Shown here: in pieces, positions 15,707-23,478 of the stretch | How positions within the stretch are numbered: position 1 is the stretch's first letter | How the letters are laid out: every line of letters begins with the position of its first letter | Assembly (NCBI RefSeq): GCF_003287285.1 | Contig: NZ_QMIG01000022.1 | Location: 28,791-92,790, forward strand | Source of the DNA: Phytoactinopolyspora halophila | Lineage (GTDB): Bacteria > Actinomycetota > Actinomycetes > Jiangellales > Jiangellaceae | Direction of reading: 5' to 3' | DNA length: 64,000 nucleotides | The notes under the pieces: model-generated | The model's input: only the letters and a program-made list of their open reading frames with translations | What the model was told of the DNA's origin: nothing | Database searches by the model: none | Position numbers and translations under genes: made by a program

Positions 15707-16175
15707 TGAACATGAACATTATCGGGGCCGGATTTCGATACCATACCTGACCCCAGCGGGAGTCTCGACAATTAAGTTCCGCTGCATCAAAGACCACGAC
15801 TGCAAGGGCATTGACAGGCATGCCAAATACCTCCCGGGCAATGACCTGTTGTACAACGTGCAGGCGCTTCATGATGCCGATGAGCGCATTTATGTTCTGG
15901 AAGGCGAGTTCAACGCGATTGTCATGGAGCTGATTGGTTGCCCCACATTGGCGACTGGTAGCGCAGCCAAATGGTATCCGCACTGGACTCGTCTGCTGGA
16001 ATCGTATCCGGAAGTCGTTGTTGTGCGTGATCCTGATGATGCTGGCAAAGCATTCGCAAAGAAGGTTAGGGACCAAGTGAGCTGGGCTCGTGTCATTGAG
16101 ATGCCAGAGGGTGAGGATCCTAACAGCATTTACGTTAATTATGGTCCGGATGAACTTGAAAATCGTTTGACTTAA
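15534..16175 (+). CDS. DNA primase, TOPRIM catalytic part
   Basis: 213 aa, starting at TTG with AGAGGA 7 nt upstream, inside the zinc-finger gene. RGRISIPYLTPAGVSTIKFR is the RNAP-like basic region, VLEGEFNAIVM the TOPRIM Glu motif and VVVRDPDDAGK the DxD motif. It would act with the zinc-finger product to prime the lagging strand. Two-gene primases are known in some actinophages. A fused product would need a +1 shift near the A6 run at 15554-15559. Confidence 0.85.
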   Translation: MARPSSTQKRALEEAARTYHESLLENERAALYLDRRGLWTDEAVDGFRLGYVEEPILDEHEHYRGRISIPYLTPAGVSTIKFRCIKDHDCKGIDRHAKYLPGNDLLYNVQALHDADERIYVLEGEFNAIVMELIGCPTLATGSAAKWYPHWTRLLESYPEVVVVRDPDDAGKAFAKKVRDQVSWARVIEMPEGEDPNSIYVNYGPDELENRLT

Positions 16176-16278
16176 AGTCATAATCAAAGTAGTGAAGGTA
16201 GTCGGTAATGCCTGACCCAGGCTAACCCCGGCCGAGGATTGAGTTGGGCGAAACGAGCGCCTGAGAGACGAGGGAAAA

Positions 16279-17034
16279 TTGCGGGTTTTGTATCTCGATA
16301 TCGAGACGTCGCCGCATCTGGCGCATGTGTGGGGCTTGTGGCAGCAAAACATCTCTCTTGCACAGCTTCAGCAGGCAACAGAGATGCTGTCATTTGCGGC
16401 CAAGTGGCGTGGCGAGAAGAAAATTCACTTCTATTCGGGGGGCTACAACCCTGATGGCGTGGGCAATGAGCAAATGGTCGAGGCAGCGCACAGCCTACTC
16501 GACCAGGCTGATGTGGTGGTCCACTTCAACGGCAAGAAATTCGACGTTCCGCACCTAAATCGCGAATTCAAGGCTGCGGGGCTGGCCCCGCCAGCCCCTT
16601 ACAAGCAACTTGACATTCTGGAGACGGTACGACGTCGGTTCAAGTTGGCCAGCAACAAGCTTGCCTATGTGGCTCATTGGCTTGGACTTGAGAATAAGGC
16701 GCCGCATGAAGGACACGAGCTGTGGGTGAAGTGCCTGGCGGGGGACCAGAAAGCTTGGCGCACCATGCGCACATACAACAAGCGCGACGTCACGCTGCTG
16801 GAAGAGGTCCACAACGAGTTGAAGCCGTGGCTGGTCAACTCCCCGAATGTAGCGCTACATGACGGCCTGGAGGGGGACCATTGCCGCGAATGTGGCAGCG
16901 GAAACCTTCGTCGTGAAGGCTACGCCTTCACCAAACAGGGCAAGTTTCAGCAATACCAGTGCCGCGTGTGCGGCTCGTGGTCGCGTGGCGGTAAGGCGAT
17001 TAATCGGGTGGATCTGCGTGAGGTGGCGGCGTGA
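16279..17034 (+). CDS. DnaQ/RNase H-like 3'-5' exonuclease with C-terminal zinc ribbon
   Basis: 251 aa. DEDD-type motifs: LYLDIETSP (residues 4-12), HFNGKKFDVPHLN (about 81-93) and YNKRDVTLLEEV (about 165-176). The last 50 residues hold CRECGSG and CRVCGSW, a zinc ribbon. It probably degrades or trims DNA during replication or recombination. The TTG start has GAGGG upstream; 100 bp without a gene precede it. Confidence 0.8.
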   Translation: MRVLYLDIETSPHLAHVWGLWQQNISLAQLQQATEMLSFAAKWRGEKKIHFYSGGYNPDGVGNEQMVEAAHSLLDQADVVVHFNGKKFDVPHLNREFKAAGLAPPAPYKQLDILETVRRRFKLASNKLAYVAHWLGLENKAPHEGHELWVKCLAGDQKAWRTMRTYNKRDVTLLEEVHNELKPWLVNSPNVALHDGLEGDHCRECGSGNLRREGYAFTKQGKFQQYQCRVCGSWSRGGKAINRVDLREVAA

Positions 17035-17291
17035 GTTACACAATAGAAGACCAGATTATCAAAATCATAATAACCCACGACCCCTGGGATGGAAACGCGG
17101 AGTTGGTCAAGAAGATTGCCAACGCGGTGCGCGAGCGAGTGCGCGTACAGGTTTCTGACGAGTTGTGGTTGATGGTTGATGAGTGGAACGACCATCACGT
17201 GGGGGTCTTCGGGGAAGACGACCCGCCAGTGTATGCGCGCGGTGTGCGTAACGGTCTCGTGCTAGCAGCTCGGGCGGTTGGTAATGACTGA
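17031..17291 (+). CDS. Hypothetical phage protein
   Basis: 86 aa, helical and acidic. HDPWDGNAELVKKIANAV and VYARGVRNGLVLAA segments resemble small actinophage proteins of unknown function. The GTG start overlaps the exonuclease stop by 4 nt. Confidence 0.65.
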   Translation: MSYTIEDQIIKIIITHDPWDGNAELVKKIANAVRERVRVQVSDELWLMVDEWNDHHVGVFGEDDPPVYARGVRNGLVLAARAVGND

Positions 17292-17976
17292 GCTGACCAA
17301 GTACGAGTGGGACACCGCCATTAAAGTAGCAGAATATTCGGGTCAACGCTATCCAGGCGTTGACCCGGACGAAGTGCTCAGTGAAATCGGTGAGTGGATT
17401 GCCCTGAACTGGAACAAAATTGAAGCGTGGCGTGAAGAAAAGTATGGTCATGACACTTACTATGGCTACATTCGCAATGTAGCCATAGATGCTTGCGAGC
17501 GCATTATAGCCCTAGAGCGTGGCGGTGACCCTGAGGACACTTACCGTTATTCCTTTGCGGAGCTGCGAGCGTACTTGCCATACGCCATTGATGACGAGTG
17601 GTATTTGGGCAAGCAGGACGGTGTTGACGTCGAGGTGCGCGGTGGTTCGGATCCGTCCAAGGTCAACAACTGGCAAGAGACCATGATGGACGTTCGAGAC
17701 GCGTACTTTTCGTTGTCGTCACAGGACCAGCAAGTGCTACAGCATGGCATGGCGGTCGCCTGGGACTGGGAGAAGTTGGCGATTCGATGCTCGGCGCCCG
17801 GACCTGAGGCAGCACGCAAGGTTGTGCAGCGCACACTAGAGAAGATGCGAGAATTCTTGGGCAACTCTGCGGTACGCATCTATGGCGAGTTCACTGGAAC
17901 TCGCAACAATCCAGAATGCAGTTATGACGCGCATGCCGAAGAGACTGCGCGTGTGAACGATCGGGTGTTTAGCTGA
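17284..17976 (+). CDS. Sigma-factor-like regulator
   Basis: 230 aa. VDPDEVLSEIGEWI and YGYIRNVAIDACER (about 20-75) resemble sigma region 2, and DQQVLQHGMAVAWDWEKLAI (about 145-164) with ARKVVQRTLEKMREF resembles the HTH of sigma region 4. ECF-like regulators in actinophages have this layout. Placed near the end of the early operon, it is the best candidate for switching on the late promoter near 30.7-31 kb. Core-RNAP binding is inferred, not shown. Confidence 0.65.
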   Translation: MTELTKYEWDTAIKVAEYSGQRYPGVDPDEVLSEIGEWIALNWNKIEAWREEKYGHDTYYGYIRNVAIDACERIIALERGGDPEDTYRYSFAELRAYLPYAIDDEWYLGKQDGVDVEVRGGSDPSKVNNWQETMMDVRDAYFSLSSQDQQVLQHGMAVAWDWEKLAIRCSAPGPEAARKVVQRTLEKMREFLGNSAVRIYGEFTGTRNNPECSYDAHAEETARVNDRVFS

Positions 17977-18383
17977 TGCGAGTGATGTTTCCGGACGGTG
18001 GCTACGTTGATGTCGAGGAGGATTGGCTGTCTCCGTTAACTCGCGAAGATCTACAGCGTCTACTGCAAAAGGACCAAAGTGAGATGGTAGAGAAGTTTCA
18101 CGAAGACCGGCTCGAAAACGACACCTTCAAAACATTCGAAGAGGCGCGCCAGCTTTTGCTTCGCAAGCACCAGGATTATGGTGCGAAGAATATCAGCGAA
18201 TCACCCGGAGGGCCGCTCAACGGCCTCCGGGTGCGGATGTGGGACAAGCAGGCGCGAATCAATAATCTGGTCGACTCGAATGCAGGACCGACCAATGAGA
18301 GTTTGCGCGACTCGTTTCTGGACATGCTCAACTACTCGGCGATCGCGCTCATGGTGCTAGATGGACGGTGGCCCGATGAGTGA
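17976..18383 (+). CDS. Nucleotide modification associated domain 1 (DUF1599-like) protein
   Basis: 135 aa. Residues about 60-132 carry the family pattern LLRKHQDYGAKNI, LRVRMWDKQARI and FLDMLNYSAIALMVLDGRW. The family is linked to modified-nucleotide metabolism in phages, but its reaction is not established. The start overlaps the previous stop by 1 nt. Confidence 0.8.
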   Translation: MRVMFPDGGYVDVEEDWLSPLTREDLQRLLQKDQSEMVEKFHEDRLENDTFKTFEEARQLLLRKHQDYGAKNISESPGGPLNGLRVRMWDKQARINNLVDSNAGPTNESLRDSFLDMLNYSAIALMVLDGRWPDE

Positions 18384-18627
18384 TCCGGGAGTGGGTGAGC
18401 CGGGAGCCGGGCTCCCCAGGGAGTTTGGGAACTTCATGCCGTTGCCCTGTTCGCCAGACGAGCTGCGCGAGTTTCTGTCGGGGATCGAAGAGACCCAGGA
18501 GCAGGTGAAGCTTGGCCGAGTGTCTGTGGGTGTGGTTTCAGGGAAGTTCCCGGAGCAGCCGCTTCTTCTTTACTGGCATGGGCGTGAGGTGAAAGAAGGC
18601 AGTGAACGAGGGGGGGGGTTGACCTGA
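18376..18627 (+). CDS. Hypothetical phage protein
   Basis: 83 aa from ATG 18376. LPCSPDELREFLSGIEETQEQ forms a helix; the rest is not recognised. A run of seven G near the end precedes the stop, which overlaps the next ATG. Confidence 0.6.
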   Translation: MSDPGVGEPGAGLPREFGNFMPLPCSPDELREFLSGIEETQEQVKLGRVSVGVVSGKFPEQPLLLYWHGREVKEGSERGGGLT

Positions 18628-18818
18628 TGGGCAGTACGTCTCGGCTCTTCGCTCGTATCTGGGAAGACAGGCTTCGATGGGAGTTGTGGCTTCACCCTCG
18701 CCGCGATCATGTGGTCAATGCGATTATTGCCAACCAGCTCACAACTCGCGAGATTGATTTGGTCTTTCTCGAAGCCGAGTATGAAGGCTGGCGCTGGTTG
18801 CTTGGCGAAAAGTCATGA
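18627..18818 (+). CDS. Small hypothetical phage protein
   Basis: 63 aa, Trp- and Arg-rich (RIWEDRLRWELWLHPRRDHV). Last gene of the rightward early operon; a bidirectional terminator follows within 4 nt. Confidence 0.6.
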   Translation: MGSTSRLFARIWEDRLRWELWLHPRRDHVVNAIIANQLTTREIDLVFLEAEYEGWRWLLGEKS

Positions 18819-18821
18819 AAC

Positions 18822-18854
18822 AAAAAAGGCCCTGCCAGAAGGCGGGGCCTTTTT
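18822..18854. terminator. Bidirectional terminator between convergent genes
   Basis: GGCCCTGCC pairs with GGCGGGGCC (one G-U pair), with A-run before and T-run after, so it works on both strands. It ends the early operon and, from the other side, the leftward glycosyltransferase gene. Confidence 0.9.
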
Positions 18855-20260
18855 CATGCAGCGTCTTCTAGGATGCCGATTTTTCCGCCTCGATAGCGTC
18901 CACGTGGTCGTGAAAAATGTGTGGATTCATTTGTGACGGCCGAATGAACCTCGACCTTGTTCCTGGTACCCCACGCAGCCATACGTAGCGTGAAAAGCGA
19001 ATAGAAACGTAGAGGCAACAGAACGAAGAGGCTGAGGTATCCGTATAGCGGAGCGACGCTAAAAGATGTAAGCCGGGACCAAATGCTCTGATCTCGCCTA
19101 CGCAGGTCAAAATACCTGACCGCTCGTGTGGCGGCCATGAGGCCGACAAAGATCAGGTACTGGAGTGCGAGAATCTGGCCGGTAACAATCGGATGGATCA
19201 ACACCACGTAGACGAGAATGGTCGAAAAGATCGCCCATTGTGCCATCTCCATTAGCGTCAACCACCAGGCGCATCGCCCAGGTCCAAGATTACGTAACGC
19301 CCAGATGGACTCGCGAAAAAAGGAGCGGCCCCAGCGCGCTTGTTGGCGCACGAAATGCCCGAGCTTCTCAGGTACCGCTGTGTGGCTGATGGAGCCTTCC
19401 ACCAGCACTACGCGGCCCTCGGTGAGCAACCTGTTGGTCATGTGTCGGTCGTCTCCGACGACCGCTGGTCGACCAAAAAATGTTTGGTCTAGAAAGTCGT
19501 CCAGGTGACGCATGACCATGTTGGCCCGGTAGAAGGCCAGTGCGCCGCACACGCACAGCACCGACCCAAACTTAGAGTACGCGGCGCGTTCGCCAAGGAA
19601 CGAGTTAATGTAGCGCACATCCTGAAGGCGTGTGATGATGTTCTTGTTATAGTTGCTTGGCAGCACGATTCCCGTGGCTGCCGCCGTCTTGCGAGACCGG
19701 AACGGACGCATGCCCTCGTAAATAGCGTTGGGCTCCAGGTATGAGTCTGAGTCCACGCATAGGAACACGTCCACACGTCCAGCTAGCGCCCGGAAGCCCT
19801 CCCCGAGGGCTTCTCGCTTACCCAAGTTGGACTGTTGACGAATGACGCTGATGTGATCATACCAAGCCGCGTATTCTTGTGCGGCATCATGGCCATCGAG
19901 GCTCCTCGAATGATCATCAATGATCACGATGTGTGTTGGCTGAAAGGTTTGATTCAGGATCGAACCCAGGCATTGCCGCAGCAGCTCTGGGTCCTCGTTG
20001 TACAAAGTGACGATGACGCCCACCCGCATGCGCGGGTTGGGCGCTGGCCAGCGCTTGGCTGGCAACAGAGACAGGAGCAGTTTGGTGCCCAGGATGGTGA
20101 AAACGGCTACGCCGTACAGGCTGGCCGCACCATACGTGGACCATCGCGTGACGACCAGGGAGGCGGCGGCGCCGAACAGCGCGATTGACACAATGGGCAA
20201 ACGCTTGACTATGGCTGATGGCACCACCCCCACGTGATGATCGTTGATCTTGCGTAGCAT
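18854..20260 (-). CDS. Hyaluronan-synthase-like processive GT2 glycosyltransferase (lysogenic conversion candidate)
   Basis: 468 aa. Two N-terminal membrane segments (about 20-65) are followed by a GT2 domain with GVIVTLYNEDP, DD at 115-116, a DxD at Asp170/Asp172 (CVDSDS), GDDRHMTN at 269-276 and QQARWGRSFFRE at 306-317, which is close to the hyaluronan-synthase QxxRW block. Four or five C-terminal membrane segments follow (about 335-445). It would extend and export a polysaccharide using UDP-sugars; which sugars cannot be told. It has its own promoter and is bracketed by terminators, so it is probably expressed in the lysogen. ATG 20260 has GGGGGG upstream. Confidence 0.88.
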   Translation of the reverse strand: MLRKINDHHVGVVPSAIVKRLPIVSIALFGAAASLVVTRWSTYGAASLYGVAVFTILGTKLLLSLLPAKRWPAPNPRMRVGVIVTLYNEDPELLRQCLGSILNQTFQPTHIVIIDDHSRSLDGHDAAQEYAAWYDHISVIRQQSNLGKREALGEGFRALAGRVDVFLCVDSDSYLEPNAIYEGMRPFRSRKTAAATGIVLPSNYNKNIITRLQDVRYINSFLGERAAYSKFGSVLCVCGALAFYRANMVMRHLDDFLDQTFFGRPAVVGDDRHMTNRLLTEGRVVLVEGSISHTAVPEKLGHFVRQQARWGRSFFRESIWALRNLGPGRCAWWLTLMEMAQWAIFSTILVYVVLIHPIVTGQILALQYLIFVGLMAATRAVRYFDLRRRDQSIWSRLTSFSVAPLYGYLSLFVLLPLRFYSLFTLRMAAWGTRNKVEVHSAVTNESTHFSRPRGRYRGGKIGILEDAA

Positions 20261-20286
20261 AAAACCCCCCAAACATCCCCGACTGG

Positions 20287-20314
20287 ACGATACCGCCCAA
20301 GTCGGATGTGTCAA
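20287..20314 (-). promoter_or_regulatory. Promoter of the glycosyltransferase gene
   Basis: Perfect -35 TTGACA (20314-20309), 16-bp spacer and -10 TATCGT (20292-20287), no phage operator motif. It lies between a terminator and the gene, which supports constitutive lysogenic expression. Confidence 0.75.
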
Positions 20315-20328
20315 GCTTGGACATAAGA

Positions 20329-20357
20329 GAGGCCCACCCTTCAAGAGGGTGGGCCTC
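20329..20357 (-). terminator. Terminator of the leftward operon upstream of the glycosyltransferase
   Basis: 12-bp perfect stem (GAGGCCCACCCT with AGGGTGGGCCTC) with a 5-nt loop, 15 nt after the stop of the 20372 gene on the minus strand; a weak TCTTAT tail follows. Confidence 0.8.
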
Positions 20358-20371
20358 ATACGTGATTTTGG

Positions 20372-20707
20372 CTACTTCTTGCTGTTGTTGTTTTGTTTTT
20401 CTTCTTCTTCCTCGAGCTTTCCTCCCCAGGAATTGTCTTGATTGGCCTCGTTCATGCGTACTGCCTCCTTTCTGGCCGTACTCCGTAGTCTGTAACGACG
20501 TCCCTTGACTGCCGCCAGCAGGTGCCGAAGCACCGGCCACTTGAACTCGCCAGCGTTAATTCGTTCACACCAGCAATCAAACAACGTGTCGTATCCAAGA
20601 GGCTTCCATGCCTCTTGGGCGATGAGGTCTTTGATCGCAGCCTCAAGATTTCCTAATGCGTTATTGAGGTTTTCAAGTAGTTGTTCAGCTTGAATTCTGT
20701 CAATCAT
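20372..20707 (-). CDS. Hypothetical phage protein with charged C-terminal tail
   Basis: 111 aa. The core WKPLGYDTLFDCWCERI has the 'W-LGY-x-ф' pattern seen before HTH segments in some plasmid and phage regulators. The C-terminus is a Glu run followed by Lys/Asn (EEEEEKQNNNSKK). Function not assigned. Last gene of the 24048-20372 leftward block. Confidence 0.6.
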   Translation of the reverse strand: MIDRIQAEQLLENLNNALGNLEAAIKDLIAQEAWKPLGYDTLFDCWCERINAGEFKWPVLRHLLAAVKGRRYRLRSTARKEAVRMNEANQDNSWGGKLEEEEEKQNNNSKK

Positions 20708-20719
20708 TTTGCTCTTCTT

Positions 20720-20860
20720 TCACACTCCGTCTCGTTTTCCCAGCAATATTAAGATCTGCTCACGTTCAGCTACATCGGCCAAAATGCGTTCACACAGTTC
20801 ATCATGACGCTGCCAAAGCGCCTGCTCGTGCAAATCATCAACTGTCTTCTGTGGAGTCAT
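20720..20860 (-). CDS. Small helical hypothetical protein
   Basis: 46 aa, predicted as one amphipathic helix pair (DDLHEQALWQRHDELCERIL). AGGAGG lies 6 nt before ATG 20860; it overlaps the end of the upstream gene. Confidence 0.55.
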   Translation of the reverse strand: MTPQKTVDDLHEQALWQRHDELCERILADVAEREQILILLGKRDGV

Positions 20861-21242
20861 CATCCACCTCCTCGACAATAACTTGCACGAAGGCTTTTTT
20901 GGCATCAAGCAAGGCTTCGCCCCAGCGACCGCGTACATCCTGTCGCACTTGCGCGGCGTAAAAGACTTTAAGCGCACCTTCGGTAACGTACACATTGTGT
21001 ATAGCCAAAATCCTGCGAATAGAATGGGCAACAATTACCCCCCAACCGTTCATATCTTCAAGCACGTCAACAGGAACACCAGCTTGATACAGGGCGCGCC
21101 CAATCAAACAACTTGGCTGGCCTTCATGCGCATAATGACATGTAAAATCAACGGGGTTGTATATATACTCTTCGTTCCCTTCAACTTCCCGCTCAAGCAG
21201 GTCGAGGGCGCGAACAGCATCAATCTCGATTGGCACACTCAT
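20838..21242 (-). CDS. Hypothetical protein, tandem paralogue 1
   Basis: 134 aa. It shares the pattern ALDLL-x-EV-x(2)-EYIY..C-HY-x(6)-SCLIGRALYQAGVPVDVL with the next gene over nearly the whole length. The conserved C-H and C residues could bind metal, but no known domain is recognised. The start is placed at ATG 21242; an upstream in-frame ATG exists at 21269. Confidence 0.65.
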   Translation of the reverse strand: MSVPIEIDAVRALDLLEREVEGNEEYIYNPVDFTCHYAHEGQPSCLIGRALYQAGVPVDVLEDMNGWGVIVAHSIRRILAIHNVYVTEGALKVFYAAQVRQDVRGRWGEALLDAKKAFVQVIVEEVDDDSTEDS

Positions 21243-21628
21243 GCAGACACCGCCTCCTCGTTCTCGCACAAACGTGCGTATGTGTTGTGGGCGGCAGCTA
21301 AGGCATTTCCCCAGGGCCGGTCGGCGTCTTGGAGATCCTGCGCAACAGAAAAAACACGTTGCGCCTCCGCAGTCATGTGCACATGATTAACGGCAAGATG
21401 TTCAACGGTGGAAGCTTGGCTGATGGCGCCAAGTTCATCTAGCTTAGTCAGGACATAAATCGGCACACCTGCTTGATGCAAAGCACGTCCGATAAGGCAG
21501 CTTGGCCGATCATCTTTTATGTAATGACAGAAACTATTTTCTTTTTCATCATATACGTAATCTTCGTGACCCCTGACCTCCTGTCGGAGCAGGTCGAGAG
21601 CGTAGTGCGAATCGATGTTAATTGTCAT
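21239..21628 (-). CDS. Hypothetical protein, tandem paralogue 2
   Basis: 129 aa, clearly homologous to the 20838 gene (ALDLLRQEV, FCHYIKDDRPSCLIGRAL, HQAGVPIYVL, and a WGNALAAAHNTYARL end). The two are adjacent with a 4-nt overlap, so they arose by tandem duplication and have diverged. AGGAGA-type RBS precedes ATG 21628. Confidence 0.65.
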   Translation of the reverse strand: MTINIDSHYALDLLRQEVRGHEDYVYDEKENSFCHYIKDDRPSCLIGRALHQAGVPIYVLTKLDELGAISQASTVEHLAVNHVHMTAEAQRVFSVAQDLQDADRPWGNALAAAHNTYARLCENEEAVSA

Positions 21629-21888
21629 GGTAGTGTCTCCTTTGTGTGTAGGGCAGCGACTGTTGCTTGTCCTGGCTCCAGGCCGAGCTTCTCCGCCCAT
21701 TTCTCGGCCTGTAGGGTCGTGGGGAATCCCCACACCACAATGTGACGGTCGCCCTCTTGGAAAAGGAGGGCGACCGTTGCTCTGTCTGCGAGCATTTCGT
21801 AGACCATGGTGTACGCCTCTTTTGCGGTGGCGGTATCCATGCCGAAATGCTCGGTTAAAGTGTTCAGTTCAGTTTTCGTAGGATTCAT
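21625..21888 (-). CDS. Hypothetical phage protein
   Basis: 87 aa. Helical N-terminus (TATAKEAYTMVYEMLADRA) and a beta-helix C-terminus (HIVVWGFPTTLQAEKWAEKL). ATGA overlap with the upstream gene. Function unknown. Confidence 0.65.
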   Translation of the reverse strand: MNPTKTELNTLTEHFGMDTATAKEAYTMVYEMLADRATVALLFQEGDRHIVVWGFPTTLQAEKWAEKLGLEPGQATVAALHTKETLP

Positions 21889-22280
21889 ACCATTGATCCC
21901 ACTGCCGCCTCCATTGTCTTCTTAATCTCGTGCCTGGTGGCGCCCTCAAGAAAGGCATGTACGCCAGCTTCAATCTGCGGCACGGTGGCATCGTGTGCGA
22001 AAGGTGGGAATCTGACTAGATGAGGGGCAATCCAGCCAATCTTTCGACTTGCCCACTCTTCAACATGTTGCATGTGGCTGTTTTCATCCTTTAGCAAAGG
22101 GAGGAGGTGAGCTGGTGATGTGTCTAGCGGGTATACCCACGTAACATCCTCAGCTACTTCCGCCATCCAGCCCGCCAAACACATTCCTGTCTTGCAGCGG
22201 TATTCATCTTGTTTATGGCGATCAGGGTTGGCCTTAATCGCTTCTAGTGCATCCAGCAATAGCTGGCCTGGATCACTCAC
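21885..22280 (-). CDS. Hypothetical protein with CLAGW motif
   Basis: 131 aa. DEYRCKTGMCLAGWMAEV recalls the C-x-C-L-x-G segment of the two tandem paralogues downstream, so it may be a distant member of the same family. GTG 22280 has AAAGGAG 9 nt upstream and overlaps the WhiB stop by 8 nt. Confidence 0.65.
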   Translation of the reverse strand: MSDPGQLLLDALEAIKANPDRHKQDEYRCKTGMCLAGWMAEVAEDVTWVYPLDTSPAHLLPLLKDENSHMQHVEEWASRKIGWIAPHLVRFPPFAHDATVPQIEAGVHAFLEGATRHEIKKTMEAAVGSMV

Positions 22281-22563
22281 GTGTGTTGCTCCTTTCTTTT
22301 CGCAGCTTCCGTCGTTCTCGTTCCGTCGTGCCGCCCCATACGCCATATCGTTCGTCATTTTCCAAGGCATATTCGAGGCATTCAGGCACGACTTCACATT
22401 GTTGGCAGATTGATTTGGCAGGTCGATTGCTCTCGCCTTTTTCGACAAACCACAACTCAGGATCCACTTGCGCGCACAAAGCCCGCTCCGTCCATTCTGG
22501 CGGAGCGGGCAATAGCGACTTTCCACTCACCCCGGCCACCCGGGGCGCTCGCTTAATCAGCAT
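22273..22563 (-). CDS. WhiB-family transcription factor
   Basis: 96 aa. Four cluster cysteines are visible: ALCAQVDPELWF (first), then C-x2-C and C in SICQQCEVVPECLEYAL. The G-W motif is YGVWGGTT, followed by the basic DNA-binding tail ERERRKLRKERSN. WhiB proteins bind an O2/NO-sensitive 4Fe-4S cluster and usually act with the host primary sigma factor; phage WhiB copies can change host gene expression or superinfection immunity. ATG 22563 has GGAGG 3 nt upstream, rather close. Confidence 0.93.
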   Translation of the reverse strand: MLIKRAPRVAGVSGKSLLPAPPEWTERALCAQVDPELWFVEKGESNRPAKSICQQCEVVPECLEYALENDERYGVWGGTTERERRKLRKERSNTRE

Positions 22564-22957
22564 ATGCCTCCGATTGTTCCTTAATGATGCGGATAGCATG
22601 ATCCAAAATGGTGTCGTATGTAGGACATCCGCAACAGTCGTATCCCCCGGACATGCCACTTGTTTTGATAAGTGGCCGGATTTCCGCCTCAACCTGAGCT
22701 GCGATCTCCTCACACTTGCGGACCTCGTCGAGCTGCTCGATGCGAGCAAGTCTTTTGTTCAGGTCGACGAGGCGGGGCACTAGTTCGAGCTGACTTCGCA
22801 ATCTGCGAACCTCGGCCAGTAAGCGGGGGGCAAGTTCGACCGCAAGGTTCGTAAGTTGAGATTTAGTTGGCTCGCCTGCCTCAAATGGCTCGGGGCCAGC
22901 GTTAGCGATAAGCTGCTCCAGCTCGGTCAGGCGCTCGTCGCTCATGGGCTCGCTCAT
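22553..22957 (-). CDS. Coiled-coil hypothetical protein with CCGC motif
   Basis: 134 aa. A long charged coiled coil (about 15-95, RLLAEVRRLRSQLELVPRLV) precedes YDCCGCPTYDTILDHAI, a possible metal or redox site. It overlaps the WhiB gene by 11 nt, so the two are coupled and might work together. ATG 22957 is preceded by GGAAGG. Confidence 0.65.
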   Translation of the reverse strand: MSEPMSDERLTELEQLIANAGPEPFEAGEPTKSQLTNLAVELAPRLLAEVRRLRSQLELVPRLVDLNKRLARIEQLDEVRKCEEIAAQVEAEIRPLIKTSGMSGGYDCCGCPTYDTILDHAIRIIKEQSEAYAD

Positions 22958-23478
22958 CTCGCGCCTTCCCGCAGCCAGCGCGCAAGACGGGCGCATCCAG
23001 AGGCGTCTAGAAGCACTCCCGCCCTTCTCGTGATGTCTCGCTCGACCAGATCAGCAATTCGCTCGCGTTCTTCGGCCCGGATCTTCTTGGCAGCCTCCTC
23101 GGTGAGGAGGGGGTCTGGTTGGAAGTCGACAATTTCCTCATGGGACACCTGGCAAAAATAACCCGCTTCGTCGACGTACACGACGTCCTCCACACCGACG
23201 ATCGCCGGTCGCCCCCTCTCATCGATGCCCAGCAGCGTCACGGTTCCCTTGGTCCCTGGAGGGGGTGGTTCGGGAGGGCGACTGTCAACGTCAACATAAA
23301 TGTAGGAGCTGTCCCATCGAGCCACAACGAGGCCCTTCTCGCTATACCACAGAACGTTGCTTTTTTTGCGAGCAACCCCTTTCGTCCAAATGTCCGCCAC
23401 CCTGGCCCGGACAAGGTCGCCTTTGCGTATTTCGCTGAAATCAACCGGCTTCCAGTTCTCCCAATTATCGTTTCGCAC
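22954..23478 (-). CDS. Hypothetical phage protein
   Basis: 174 aa. An N-terminal beta-rich domain (KGDLVRARVADIWTKGV) is followed by a PPEPPPPGTKG linker and a helical C-terminus (IRAEERERIADLVERDI). Linker and helix are common in small actinophage proteins. The GTG start has AAGGAG 5 nt upstream. Confidence 0.7.
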   Translation of the reverse strand: MRNDNWENWKPVDFSEIRKGDLVRARVADIWTKGVARKKSNVLWYSEKGLVVARWDSSYIYVDVDSRPPEPPPPGTKGTVTLLGIDERGRPAIVGVEDVVYVDEAGYFCQVSHEEIVDFQPDPLLTEEAAKKIRAEERERIADLVERDITRRAGVLLDASGCARLARWLREGAR

